Origin: Bacteroidota bacterium
GTDB taxonomy: Bacteria > Bacteroidota > Bacteroidia > Chitinophagales > Chitinophagaceae
NCBI GenBank assembly: GCA_023428755.1
Contig: JAEYWX010000027.1
Coordinates: 186,001 to 250,000, forward strand
DNA: 64,000 nt
Direction: 5' to 3'
Made by a program: the position numbers and the translations under genes. A model generated the notes under the pieces. That model worked only from the letters and a program-made list of their open reading frames with translations, did no database searches and was not told the DNA's origin. The number at the start of each line of letters is the position of its first letter. The stretch's first letter is position 1. Of the stretch, positions 35,915 through 44,724 are shown piece by piece.

Positions 35915-37372
35915 TTATTTAATTACATACGTATTGATTGAATGCGGCAATGCTTTTGTTTCCGCTGCTTTTCCATCGATCCAAAGAAAGAAAGGCATTT
36001 CTTTATCGCCTTCATTCATTACCACAACAACCATGCTGCCATCTTCATTTAAAAACGAAGTACTCATCAACTGGCTGCGGCTTGGGCTGCTGATGATATG
36101 TTTTGCCCCAGGTTTAATGAATTTTGAAAAATGTCCGATGTAATAATATGCATTGGTATAAATCAATTCACCACTTCTTGTATCGGCATGCACAGGTGCA
36201 AAACAAAAATTCTGCACGTGGTTCGGACCTCCTGTTTCATCGAGGAGAATATTCCAATCGGTCCAGCCTACTGCACCGTTGTTGAAATCGTTGATCATCG
36301 AACGACCATATTCTTCACCCAAGCCCCAATGATTGTAGCGTGTTGAATCAAAGCTCTCAGCACAACCTTCTGTAAACAAAATATTCTTATCCGGAAACGC
36401 TTTGTTTACCATCGCTACATTGCTGAACATTTGCTTACCACCACTCCAGTCTTCATACCAATGGAAACCAATACCCCATGCATATTTCGACATTTCAGGA
36501 TCATTAAAATACGTTTGTGCACGTTGGTACAACAGATCACGGTTATGATCCCATACAATAATTTTCTTATCGGCCATTCCTTCCTTGTGCATGGTAGGCC
36601 CGAGAAATTTTTTCAGAAAGTCACGTTCTTCTTCAGCAGTGTACAAACAACTTTCCCAACGTTGAGTTGCCATGGGTTCGTTCTGCACGGTTAATCCCCA
36701 TACCGGAATGCCTTCAGCCTCGTATGCCTTGATAAATTTCACATAATAGTTGGCCCAGCTTTGATAGTATTCGGGTTTTAGTTTTCCACCACGCAGCATG
36801 TTGTTGTTATCTTTCATAAACGCAGGCGGACTCCATGGACTTGCATACAAGGTTAGTGTTCCACCCGCAGCCTGGATAGCTTCTTTGATAAAAGGAATCC
36901 GAAATTTTTTATCGTGTTCTACACTGAACGATGTCAATTCTTTATCGCCCTCTGTAATGTAGGTATAGCTTCCACTGCTGAAATCGCAACTGTGGATATT
37001 GGTTCTTGCCAATGTATAACCGATTCCTTTTGTTTTATCAAAATAAGCCTGCATGAACTCCTGTTGCTTTTCTTTCGACAGCTTTGCATAAGTTTCTGCA
37101 GAAGCATCGGTCAATGCAGCGCCCACACCTAAGTATGTTTGATACGTACGTGCCGGATCAACAAACACACAAAATTGTGTTTCGAAGGGCTGTCCCATTT
37201 CTTTAAAGCTGAGTGTATCGGTAACAGCTAACCGATGGTTTGTACTGTCGGCCGTTGTGTACACCACTGCTATTTTATTTTCAGCAGAAAATGAAACAGT
37301 TGCTGCCTGTTTTTTTTCTTCGTTGCAGGACAACAGCAAAACTACTGTTGCTGCGATGATACATTTCTTCAT
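35915..37372 (-). CDS. GH30 family glycosidase, lipoprotein
   Basis: 485 residues with a lipobox (LLLSC, Cys 16). GH30 barrel: acid/base E232 (GLTVQNEP) and nucleophile E335 (ILFTEGCAES), with YASPWSPPAFMK before them and a beta-sandwich at the C-terminus (IKPGAKHIISS...). GH30 covers glucocerebrosidases, endo-beta-1,6-glucanases and xylanases; this clan resembles the glucosylceramidase/beta-1,6-glucanase branch. It is adjacent to another, divergent GH30 gene (29-base gap) rather than a tandem duplicate of near-identical sequence. Outer-membrane lipoprotein location is expected. Confidence 0.92.
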   Translation of the reverse strand: MKKCIIAATVVLLLSCNEEKKQAATVSFSAENKIAVVYTTADSTNHRLAVTDTLSFKEMGQPFETQFCVFVDPARTYQTYLGVGAALTDASAETYAKLSKEKQQEFMQAYFDKTKGIGYTLARTNIHSCDFSSGSYTYITEGDKELTSFSVEHDKKFRIPFIKEAIQAAGGTLTLYASPWSPPAFMKDNNNMLRGGKLKPEYYQSWANYYVKFIKAYEAEGIPVWGLTVQNEPMATQRWESCLYTAEEERDFLKKFLGPTMHKEGMADKKIIVWDHNRDLLYQRAQTYFNDPEMSKYAWGIGFHWYEDWSGGKQMFSNVAMVNKAFPDKNILFTEGCAESFDSTRYNHWGLGEEYGRSMINDFNNGAVGWTDWNILLDETGGPNHVQNFCFAPVHADTRSGELIYTNAYYYIGHFSKFIKPGAKHIISSPSRSQLMSTSFLNEDGSMVVVVMNEGDKEMPFFLWIDGKAAETKALPHSINTYVIK

Positions 37373-37401
37373 ATTGCCGGTTGTTTAAGAGTTATGGGTT
37401 A

Positions 37402-38847
37402 TTACCAAACATATGTTGCCACTGCCCCTGCAGTAAGCGTTGTATTTGCATTGCTTCCTTTATACTTTATATTAAACCGAAGATTGGTTGAACCATCGTT
37501 CAGCACTAATAACACTTTCTTACCATCACTACGTAAAAAGGCAGCTGAATATAAATTTCCTGTTTGTGTACTTGCGATACGCTTTGAACCGGTTGGAATA
37601 AATTTCGATGCGTGACCAATTACATAGTACGATACATTCCTGTTAATAGCACCATCAAGTGTAAGAGCACCTTTGCATTGATCGCAACCGCCGGGTGTAT
37701 GCGGATTGTAACCACCATCGTTTGCCAGGTTCCAGTTGAGTGCTACTTTACTCCAGTTGCGCATGGAACCAATCACAACATTTTTCATATGCCATTTTAA
37801 ATCGCCATCAAAATTTCCGTTGGCTCCGGTCCATTGTTCGGTGAAATATAAATTTTTATCCGGGTGCGCATCGTGTACGGTTGATAGTGCTACAATATCA
37901 CCTGCGTATAAATGAAAAGCTGATCCATCTACAAATTGTTTTGCTGCAGCATCATTTAAAATTGCGATCGGATAATCGGGCCGATCACAATTGTGATCGT
38001 ACAACACAATCTTGGTTGTAATATTCGCTGCTTGAAATGCGGGGCCTAAATGATTTTTGATAAAGTCGCCTTGCTCAGCTGCATTCATAAGCATACTTGG
38101 ATTATTACCGCCGTGTAATGGTTCGTTTTGAATGGTTAATGCATCAATAGTGATCCCCTTTGCCTTCATGGCCTGGATGTATTTCACAAAGTATTGTGCA
38201 TATACACTGTAATACTGCGTTTTTAATCGGCCGCCAATGCTGCTGTTGTTATCTTTCATCCAGTTGGGTGCACTCCACGGTGTAGCCATGAGCTTAATGG
38301 TTGGATTAATGGCAAGTATTTGTTTTAACACCGGAATCACATCTACAGTATCCTGTCCCAATGTAAACTGTGAAAGAGAAATATCTGTTTCACCGTTAGG
38401 CAGATCGTTGTAGCTGTACACTTTTGTACTGAGATCGGTGGCCCCCATACCAATACGCAGGTAATTGACAGCAATACTGTTGTCGCTGTTTGCAAACAAC
38501 TCCTGCAATAAATTATTTTTTTCTGTTGCATTGAGCTTGTTGATGAGATAAGCGCTGCCCTCAGTTAATGTGTAACCAAAGCCATCAATGGTTTGATAGG
38601 TTTGTGTACTATCCACTTCAATTGTAAGAACCGCATTACCGCCATTATTAAAATTAAATGCCGTTTGTTTTTGCAGCAAAGCAGTACGGTTACCGGTGGT
38701 CATCCACCAGTTTATTTCTGCACCGTGAGTTTCCGGATCGGTTCCGGTAGTTCCTTTTTTCTTGCAATTAAAATTGAGGGAAAGAATTGCAAATACGATC
38801 AGACTCCCCTTTACCCAAGTCATCTTTTTGTTTACATGCATTTTCAT
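37402..38847 (-). CDS. GH30 family glycosidase, lipoprotein
   Basis: 481 residues with a lipid-attachment Cys at 28 (SLNFNC). Catalytic residues: E242 (ALTIQNEP) and E337 (LYFTEQWTG), with MATPWSAPNWMKDN and GRLKTQYY, the pattern of GH30_3-like endo-beta-1,6-glucanases. The C-terminal beta-sandwich contains FIPTGSKRIAST. It is distinct from the neighbouring GH30 and probably has different chain-length or linkage preference. It lies 13 bases after the FG-GAP gene, so cotranscription is likely. The subfamily call is inference. Confidence 0.93.
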   Translation of the reverse strand: MKMHVNKKMTWVKGSLIVFAILSLNFNCKKKGTTGTDPETHGAEINWWMTTGNRTALLQKQTAFNFNNGGNAVLTIEVDSTQTYQTIDGFGYTLTEGSAYLINKLNATEKNNLLQELFANSDNSIAVNYLRIGMGATDLSTKVYSYNDLPNGETDISLSQFTLGQDTVDVIPVLKQILAINPTIKLMATPWSAPNWMKDNNSSIGGRLKTQYYSVYAQYFVKYIQAMKAKGITIDALTIQNEPLHGGNNPSMLMNAAEQGDFIKNHLGPAFQAANITTKIVLYDHNCDRPDYPIAILNDAAAKQFVDGSAFHLYAGDIVALSTVHDAHPDKNLYFTEQWTGANGNFDGDLKWHMKNVVIGSMRNWSKVALNWNLANDGGYNPHTPGGCDQCKGALTLDGAINRNVSYYVIGHASKFIPTGSKRIASTQTGNLYSAAFLRSDGKKVLLVLNDGSTNLRFNIKYKGSNANTTLTAGAVATYVW

Positions 38848-38860
38848 GATTGTATAGTTG

Positions 38861-41800
38861 TTATTTCATTGTTTGTAATTCACCAATATTTTTCAGAAAA
38901 ATCAAGGGCTGATTGTTTCGTGCAACTGCCAGTATTTTTTCGTCCCCTTTGATCCTGATCCATTTCATATCACGTACTTCGCCACTGATAGCAGGCATAG
39001 TTGCATACAAGGATGAAGTTTCACCTGCAAAAGAAAACAAGGAAGGATACAATGCATCGTAGCGACCTTCATAGGGAATCACTCCATAAAAATTACCGGC
39101 AGCAATATAGCCTGCCTTTTCGCCTACGGTTGTAAAACTCATGACGGGAGAAAGCTGTAGTTCATCATTTAGATTGTATCGCCTGAACATGCCCTTTCCA
39201 TCGTTGATAAAAACAGAACTGCTGAGCGTTTCTGCTTTCAGTTCTTTATAATCGTTGAAGAGATCGTAAAAAATATAATCCACTGTTTTTCCTGCAACCT
39301 CCGTATATGTAACGTAGGCTTTTTTCAATACAGGCAACTGTCGCTCCAGTTCATCTTTTGCGAGGAATGGATATTCTTTTCCGGCAACAGTGTATGCAAG
39401 TATCTGCTCGGTTTTGCCGTTGTTGTCAAAATCTTTTACATACATTTTCAACGGACCATCTTTGCGTTCCCACAGTTTGGAATTATGGCCCCAGTTACCC
39501 GCCAGCACATCTGCATGTCCATCCCCATTTACATCTGTCACTATCATGGCTTGCCACATACCTGTGGATGCCGGTACTTCTGTTGCGGCAAATGTTCCTT
39601 TGTTATTGATAAATATTTTCAACGGCATCCATTCGCCTGTTACAAGCAGATCATCCCACCCATCGCTGTTTACATCTGCAAATGCTGCAGCGGTTACAAT
39701 TCCCAGATTTGCGAGATCGATCATTTGTGCGGGGGCCAATGTAAAGCCGGCTTTACCATTATTCAAATAGAGGTACGATGGTTTCAGCAAACCATACCCG
39801 GTTGGGCTTCCCACATTGCCAACAAAAAAATCCATATCACCATCATGATCTACATCGGCAACTGCTACACTGGATTTGTTTTCGTATTGAATGGTGAATG
39901 CATCCATCTTCCTCGTAAAATTTCCATTCCCATCGTTGAGGTATAAACGATCGCTCAGATCATTGGCGCTGCGAGGCACCTGATTGCCACCGCTGATCAC
40001 CAGCAAGTCCATTGTTTTATTCCCATCGGCATCGAAAAACACAGCATCTACATCTTCACATCCTGCATCTTTTAAAAACACAGCCGTATTGGTTGATTGA
40101 AATGATCCATCAATCTGCTGTATCATTAATGCACCGGGTTGATCAATGGCACCGCATGCATAAAAATCATCCAGGCCATCACCGTTCACATCTGCTACTG
40201 CCAGTTTTGGACCTCTTGTACTTTGCGCATGCGGAATGAGATACTGTACATTAAAATCAAGAAAATCATTTTCGGTATGTTTCCAGTTGCATACAATTTG
40301 ATTGGTGATATCTGTAAAATAAGGAGCAGGCTTCCCAAAATGCTGATTGTAATCAAATACACCCGTTGCATTAGTTGATTCAACTTTTAGCTGTTGATTG
40401 ATAGCTGGATTTTTGATTGACTGACAGGTTTGATTGGGCCAAACGATCAACACAGAATCAACAGATGCCAATGAATCCAATCCAAAATGCAAGCGTGGCT
40501 CAACCGACGATTGAAACCCACGTGTTAACATCAGTTGCTGGTATTGCATCCCTTTTTTTGTAAACACATACGCTTTTGCACCAATTCCAAATTGATTAAC
40601 ACTATCACCTTTGAATTGAATCTGTAAATAGCTTTTTCCAACTGTTTCATTTTTTAATACAGTTGCAGCCGCATTGATGTTATTGATGATCATATCTATG
40701 TCGCCATCATTATCCAGGTCAGCATATGCAGCACCGTTGAAATAACCTTTCATGTTTGCAGTGCCCCACTCTTTACTTACATCTGTAAACGAGTGACCCG
40801 TATTGTTTTTAAAGAAGAACGGATGACTGCTCCCATCGGGCATTTTGCTGATGGTTTCTTCATCGTATGCATCCGTCTTATCAAGACCTCTGTTCATCTG
40901 CATATCCGATACAAAGCGGATATAATCTAGATCAACCGGACGTTTTACAATTCCACTGCTGATGAACAGATCTTTGATACCATCATTATCAAAATCAGCA
41001 AACAACGGGCTCCAGCTCCAATCGGTGGCTGATATACCTGCCATTAAACCCACATCGCTGAAATTGATACCGCTTCCATTATTTTTTTGCAAACAGTTGC
41101 GTGAGTATTGATGCTGATAACCGTTCAACTCCAGTTTTAATTTGTAGATGTCAGGATTTTCATCGCTGCCATATGTTTTTAATGTTGTTTCATCGGGTGG
41201 CAGCATATCGACGGTAACAACATCGGGTTGCCCGTCGTTGTTATAATCAGCAATATCGTTCCCCATACTAAAGCGGCTGTAATGTGCAAAATGCTTTGCA
41301 CCACTCTCCGTAAATGTTCCGTTTTTATTATTGATATAGTAATAATCGTTTTCATGAAAATCATTCCCAATGTAGATATCATCCCATCCATCGTTATCCA
41401 TATCGGCAACGCTTAAACCAAGTCCGTACGATAAATTGGACTGATAAATTCCTGCTTCATCTGACACATCTGTAAATAGTGCCTGTCCTTTGTTTAATTC
41501 ATTGCGGAACAAACGGCTGCCGCTTATCGAATCTTTTTTATTTCGGTTTACAGTATCTACAATGTTTGAATGTGGTTGTTTTGAATGATTGATGAGAAAA
41601 CAATCGAGATCACCATCTTTATCGTAATCAAAAAAAGCAGCCTGCGTGGAAAGTCCTGAAAAATCGAGTGCGTATTCGTTTGATCGTTCGGTGAATGTGC
41701 CATTACCATTATTGATGAATAATTCATTATGGCCTTTGAGATCATTAAACTTTGCAACGGCTGATACATAAATATCCAAGAGACCATCGCCATTTACATC

Positions 41801-42163
41801 GGCCATGGTAACACCACTGCACCAATCACTTGTTCCTGCTACACCGGCTTTTGCAGTAATATCTTCAAATTGAAAGTTGCCTTTGTTCAGGTAGAGTTTG
41901 TTATTGCCTTTACTGTTGGCTGTAAAATAGAGATCGGTCAATCCATCGTTGTTGATATCGCCGGCCGCAACACCTCCTCCATTATAGAAGTAGAGATAAT
42001 AGAGAATATTAAAATGCGATCTGTTTTCAACCTTGTTTTCAAAACTGATACCACTGTTCGCAGCAGGCACCTGTGTAAACAGTGTTTTTGATTTATTACA
42101 CGAAAACAACATCAAAACAGGAAATAGAAATCGAAAGTATTTTAGTGTGCGGCAAACCATCAT
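38861..42163 (-). CDS. FG-GAP/VCBS repeat lipoprotein with ASPIC/UnbV domain
   Basis: 1100 residues with a lipobox near the N-terminus (LMLFSC). About thirteen DxDxDG-type calcium-binding FG-GAP repeats are visible (DINNDGLTDLYF, DVNGDGLLDIYV, DMDNDGWDDIYI, DLDNDGDIDMII, DVDHDGDMDFFV and others), split by an ASPIC/UnbV domain at about 505-595. This CRTAC1-like architecture folds as beta-propellers and is common beside SusC/SusD genes in Chitinophagaceae. Its role there is not established; surface glycan binding or calcium-dependent scaffolding is plausible. An intrinsic terminator lies upstream, between it and the LamG gene. Confidence 0.9.
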   Translation of the reverse strand: MMVCRTLKYFRFLFPVLMLFSCNKSKTLFTQVPAANSGISFENKVENRSHFNILYYLYFYNGGGVAAGDINNDGLTDLYFTANSKGNNKLYLNKGNFQFEDITAKAGVAGTSDWCSGVTMADVNGDGLLDIYVSAVAKFNDLKGHNELFINNGNGTFTERSNEYALDFSGLSTQAAFFDYDKDGDLDCFLINHSKQPHSNIVDTVNRNKKDSISGSRLFRNELNKGQALFTDVSDEAGIYQSNLSYGLGLSVADMDNDGWDDIYIGNDFHENDYYYINNKNGTFTESGAKHFAHYSRFSMGNDIADYNNDGQPDVVTVDMLPPDETTLKTYGSDENPDIYKLKLELNGYQHQYSRNCLQKNNGSGINFSDVGLMAGISATDWSWSPLFADFDNDGIKDLFISSGIVKRPVDLDYIRFVSDMQMNRGLDKTDAYDEETISKMPDGSSHPFFFKNNTGHSFTDVSKEWGTANMKGYFNGAAYADLDNDGDIDMIINNINAAATVLKNETVGKSYLQIQFKGDSVNQFGIGAKAYVFTKKGMQYQQLMLTRGFQSSVEPRLHFGLDSLASVDSVLIVWPNQTCQSIKNPAINQQLKVESTNATGVFDYNQHFGKPAPYFTDITNQIVCNWKHTENDFLDFNVQYLIPHAQSTRGPKLAVADVNGDGLDDFYACGAIDQPGALMIQQIDGSFQSTNTAVFLKDAGCEDVDAVFFDADGNKTMDLLVISGGNQVPRSANDLSDRLYLNDGNGNFTRKMDAFTIQYENKSSVAVADVDHDGDMDFFVGNVGSPTGYGLLKPSYLYLNNGKAGFTLAPAQMIDLANLGIVTAAAFADVNSDGWDDLLVTGEWMPLKIFINNKGTFAATEVPASTGMWQAMIVTDVNGDGHADVLAGNWGHNSKLWERKDGPLKMYVKDFDNNGKTEQILAYTVAGKEYPFLAKDELERQLPVLKKAYVTYTEVAGKTVDYIFYDLFNDYKELKAETLSSSVFINDGKGMFRRYNLNDELQLSPVMSFTTVGEKAGYIAAGNFYGVIPYEGRYDALYPSLFSFAGETSSLYATMPAISGEVRDMKWIRIKGDEKILAVARNNQPLIFLKNIGELQTMK

Positions 42164-42194
42164 GCGTAGAAAAATTGCTGAACTGTTTCAGTTG

Positions 42195-42222
42195 AAAAAA
42201 GGGCTGCATGAAGATGCAGCCC
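42195..42222 (-). terminator. intrinsic terminator/attenuator inside the polysaccharide locus
   Basis: A perfect 9-bp stem (GGGCTGCAT at 42201-42209 with its complement at 42214-42222) and a 4-base loop, followed on the minus strand by TTTTTT. It sits 33 bases after the LamG gene and before the FG-GAP gene, all in one direction. Confidence 0.85.
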
Positions 42223-42254
42223 CTGTCTTGATTATGACCTAAAAACGACTGCTT

Positions 42255-43109
42255 CTATTTTTTTGAAGTAAACAGTCCGGTTACTTCCGCCGGTGATAAT
42301 ACAGTACTGTACATCCGGATCTGGTCAATTCCACCTTTGAACGTAGAACTTAACCAATCGTCTGTATCATAACCTGTACCCGGGCCTGCGCCTATACGCA
42401 TTTCGGTGATCTTACTGCCATCAAAATTAATATCACCATGGCTGCCCCATGTTTTTGTATTGCCATTTGCCACACCATCCACATAAAGGATCATCGTACT
42501 GGTTGTATTGTTGTACGTGAGTGTAACATGGTGCCAATTGTTGTCAAGCAAACCTGCAATTGTTTGTCCACCTTCCCAGGTAAACCAGTTGTCTGCATTG
42601 TTTTTGTCAGCGATCATCACTTTTACTGCGCAGGCTGTATTGCTTCCCTCAAGGAAAAGCAGCAAACTTGCACCAGACCAATGACCACTGCTTGATTTAA
42701 AACTCATGATATACTCCGGACCATTTCCACCAACATTGTTTTTGGTTTGCCCGTTACGCTTGTACCAGAATGAAATACTGAAGCTCTTTGATTGCTCCGC
42801 CCAATCGTTGGGTTTTGCATACTTGATGAATTTTTTATTTTCACCCATAACAGCTTTACCACTCACACCATCAATTGAAGCCAGTGGATTATCGCCTGCA
42901 AAGTTTGCACGAATACTGTCCACCGCATTCATCAATGGGTTGGATGTAGTTCCATCAAATGCAACGTAGAACTTCAGTGGTCCGCCGGGAGGATTTGTAT
43001 CTTTTGGATAATCGCCCAAACCGGGACGGTTCATTTTCTGACAGGCAGAAAATAAACACACACATGTTACAAGACCTGTAAAGAGAAATTGAAATTTATT
43101 TGTCGACAT
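42255..43109 (-). CDS. LamG-domain surface lipoprotein (SusE/F-position glycan-binding protein)
   Basis: 284 residues with a lipobox (CLFSACQK). A single LamG/concanavalin-like domain fills about 45-280 (FSISFWYKRNG, WHHVTLTYNNTTSTMILYVDGV, GGIDQIRMYSTVLSPAEV). Its place directly after SusD is where surface glycan-binding proteins normally sit, so binding of the target polysaccharide at the cell surface is the likely job. No catalytic residues of GH16 or alginate lyases are seen. Confidence 0.87.
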   Translation of the reverse strand: MSTNKFQFLFTGLVTCVCLFSACQKMNRPGLGDYPKDTNPPGGPLKFYVAFDGTTSNPLMNAVDSIRANFAGDNPLASIDGVSGKAVMGENKKFIKYAKPNDWAEQSKSFSISFWYKRNGQTKNNVGGNGPEYIMSFKSSSGHWSGASLLLFLEGSNTACAVKVMIADKNNADNWFTWEGGQTIAGLLDNNWHHVTLTYNNTTSTMILYVDGVANGNTKTWGSHGDINFDGSKITEMRIGAGPGTGYDTDDWLSSTFKGGIDQIRMYSTVLSPAEVTGLFTSKK

Positions 43110-43152
43110 AAGAATAGTTTTTAAAATGAATAACAGTTTAATTATTCAACGA

Positions 43153-44673
43153 TTAATAGTCGGGGTTTTGTACCAATACACCATTCGCCGCATCAATTGC
43201 AGATTGTGGAATTGGATAGTAACGATGCCTGTTTTGATAACCCGATGGGCCCAATACAGTTGTTGCAAGATTCCAGCGAACCAGATCAAAGAAACGCTCA
43301 CCATCCAACGCCATTTCAAATCGACGTTCGTTTTGAATGATGGTACGCATTGCTGCCTGATTGGTAAAACTGATATCGGCCAAACCTGCTCTTGTTCTGA
43401 TTTGATTGATCCAATCTTCAGCCAATGCAGCATTACCTGCACCACCTACTTCATTCGCTGCTTCAGCTGCCATCAGCAATACATCCGCATAGCGAATTAC
43501 TTTTTGGTTGTACCATCCTGCCTGGCGTTGACCTTTTGCAGATTGTGTTGCCGGGTTTGGATATACTTTCTTATTCCAGTAAGGACGTGGAATTACTGCA
43601 GGATAAGCCGGTAATACACGACCATAAATACCATCTGACTGACCAGAGAATAAAATAGTTCCGTCTTTCCGTTTATCACCGGGTGCATATGCATTTACAA
43701 GATTTGCAGTTGGAACGTTCCAGCCCCAGCCCAGATCCCATTCAGCAGAACCACGTACGCCCTGGCAAATACCAAACCATGAGTAAGGTTCACCTGCACT
43801 GCTACCTGTGTACTGCGGACCTTGATCGGATTGAATTTCAAAAATTGATTCGATGTTGTTTTCACCTTCATCGCCAAAGGTTTTGAAATAGTCGTCCGCC
43901 AATCCATACTTTCCTGAAGCAATTACCTGTTGGCACAATGCCAATGCTTCTGCCCAACGGCCACGATACAACAACGTTTTTGCATGTAGTGCTTTTGCAG
44001 CATCAGTTGTTAAACGGCCGGGGAAACGGTTGTTACCACTTGCGTTATTCCAATTTGGAGGCAAGCTTGCAATAGCAGCCTGCAGGTCTGCATCAATCAA
44101 TGCATAAATTTCAGCTACTGATGCTTTTGGTTTACGTGCATCAATTGGATTGTACACACGGAAATCAATTTTTGGAACTTGTCCATACACTCTTACCAAA
44201 TCGAAATAAGCCAATGCACGGAAAAACTTTGCTTCACCGATGTTGATGAGATCGGGAGGCGTGTTCAATTGCAGTGAATCGGCAATTTGCAAAGCAGTAT
44301 TAGCCAATGCAATTAATGAATAATGTTGTTCCCAATAGATAGTGCCACTCCAGTGATCTTTCACATACTGGAAATTATCATGGATCAACTCCCAATCGGC
44401 ACCATCGGCCGGGCTGCTACCTTTATCCGAATCATCGGAACGGAAATTGTGCATGGCCATCCAGGGAATACCGCCAAATGCCTGGCCGGCAACATCGGGG
44501 TTACGGATCGCTCCGTACAGACCATAGATCTGCCCTTCCAAACCACCTTCATTCAAATCATCGAGCGTAGAACGTAACGGTTTACGATCGAGAAACTTTG
44601 AACAACCGGTAAACATCAATAGTGTAGAAATACTCATCAGTATTAACCACGTCATTTGCTTGATTGTACGCAT
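43153..44673 (-). CDS. SusD/RagB family nutrient-binding outer-membrane lipoprotein
   Basis: 506 residues from the ATG at 44673 (MRTIKQMTWLIL), followed by a lipobox (LLMFTGC). An in-frame ATG at 44712 would add 13 residues before the signal sequence. SusD hallmarks include ALAYFDLVRVYGQVP (TPR-like helix), TTDAAKALHAKTLLYRGRWAEAL, and C-terminal VIRYADVLLMAAEAANEVG and ERRFEMALDGERFFDLVRWN. It forms the lid of the SusC transporter and binds the oligosaccharide. The gene lies 51 bases after SusC. Confidence 0.95.
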   Translation of the reverse strand: MRTIKQMTWLILMSISTLLMFTGCSKFLDRKPLRSTLDDLNEGGLEGQIYGLYGAIRNPDVAGQAFGGIPWMAMHNFRSDDSDKGSSPADGADWELIHDNFQYVKDHWSGTIYWEQHYSLIALANTALQIADSLQLNTPPDLINIGEAKFFRALAYFDLVRVYGQVPKIDFRVYNPIDARKPKASVAEIYALIDADLQAAIASLPPNWNNASGNNRFPGRLTTDAAKALHAKTLLYRGRWAEALALCQQVIASGKYGLADDYFKTFGDEGENNIESIFEIQSDQGPQYTGSSAGEPYSWFGICQGVRGSAEWDLGWGWNVPTANLVNAYAPGDKRKDGTILFSGQSDGIYGRVLPAYPAVIPRPYWNKKVYPNPATQSAKGQRQAGWYNQKVIRYADVLLMAAEAANEVGGAGNAALAEDWINQIRTRAGLADISFTNQAAMRTIIQNERRFEMALDGERFFDLVRWNLATTVLGPSGYQNRHRYYPIPQSAIDAANGVLVQNPDY

Positions 44674-44724
44674 AGGTTGTGATTTAATTTTTTTTATTAA
44701 CAAGCGATTCATTCATTCTGTTTA

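Noticed and set aside
35915..38847. Recent tandem duplication of GH30 genes
   Set aside because: The two proteins share catalytic motifs but are widely different elsewhere, so any duplication is ancient or they were recruited separately.
43126..43614. 162-codon open frame opposite susD
   Set aside because: Antisense shadow; the SusD motifs on the minus strand span the whole region.
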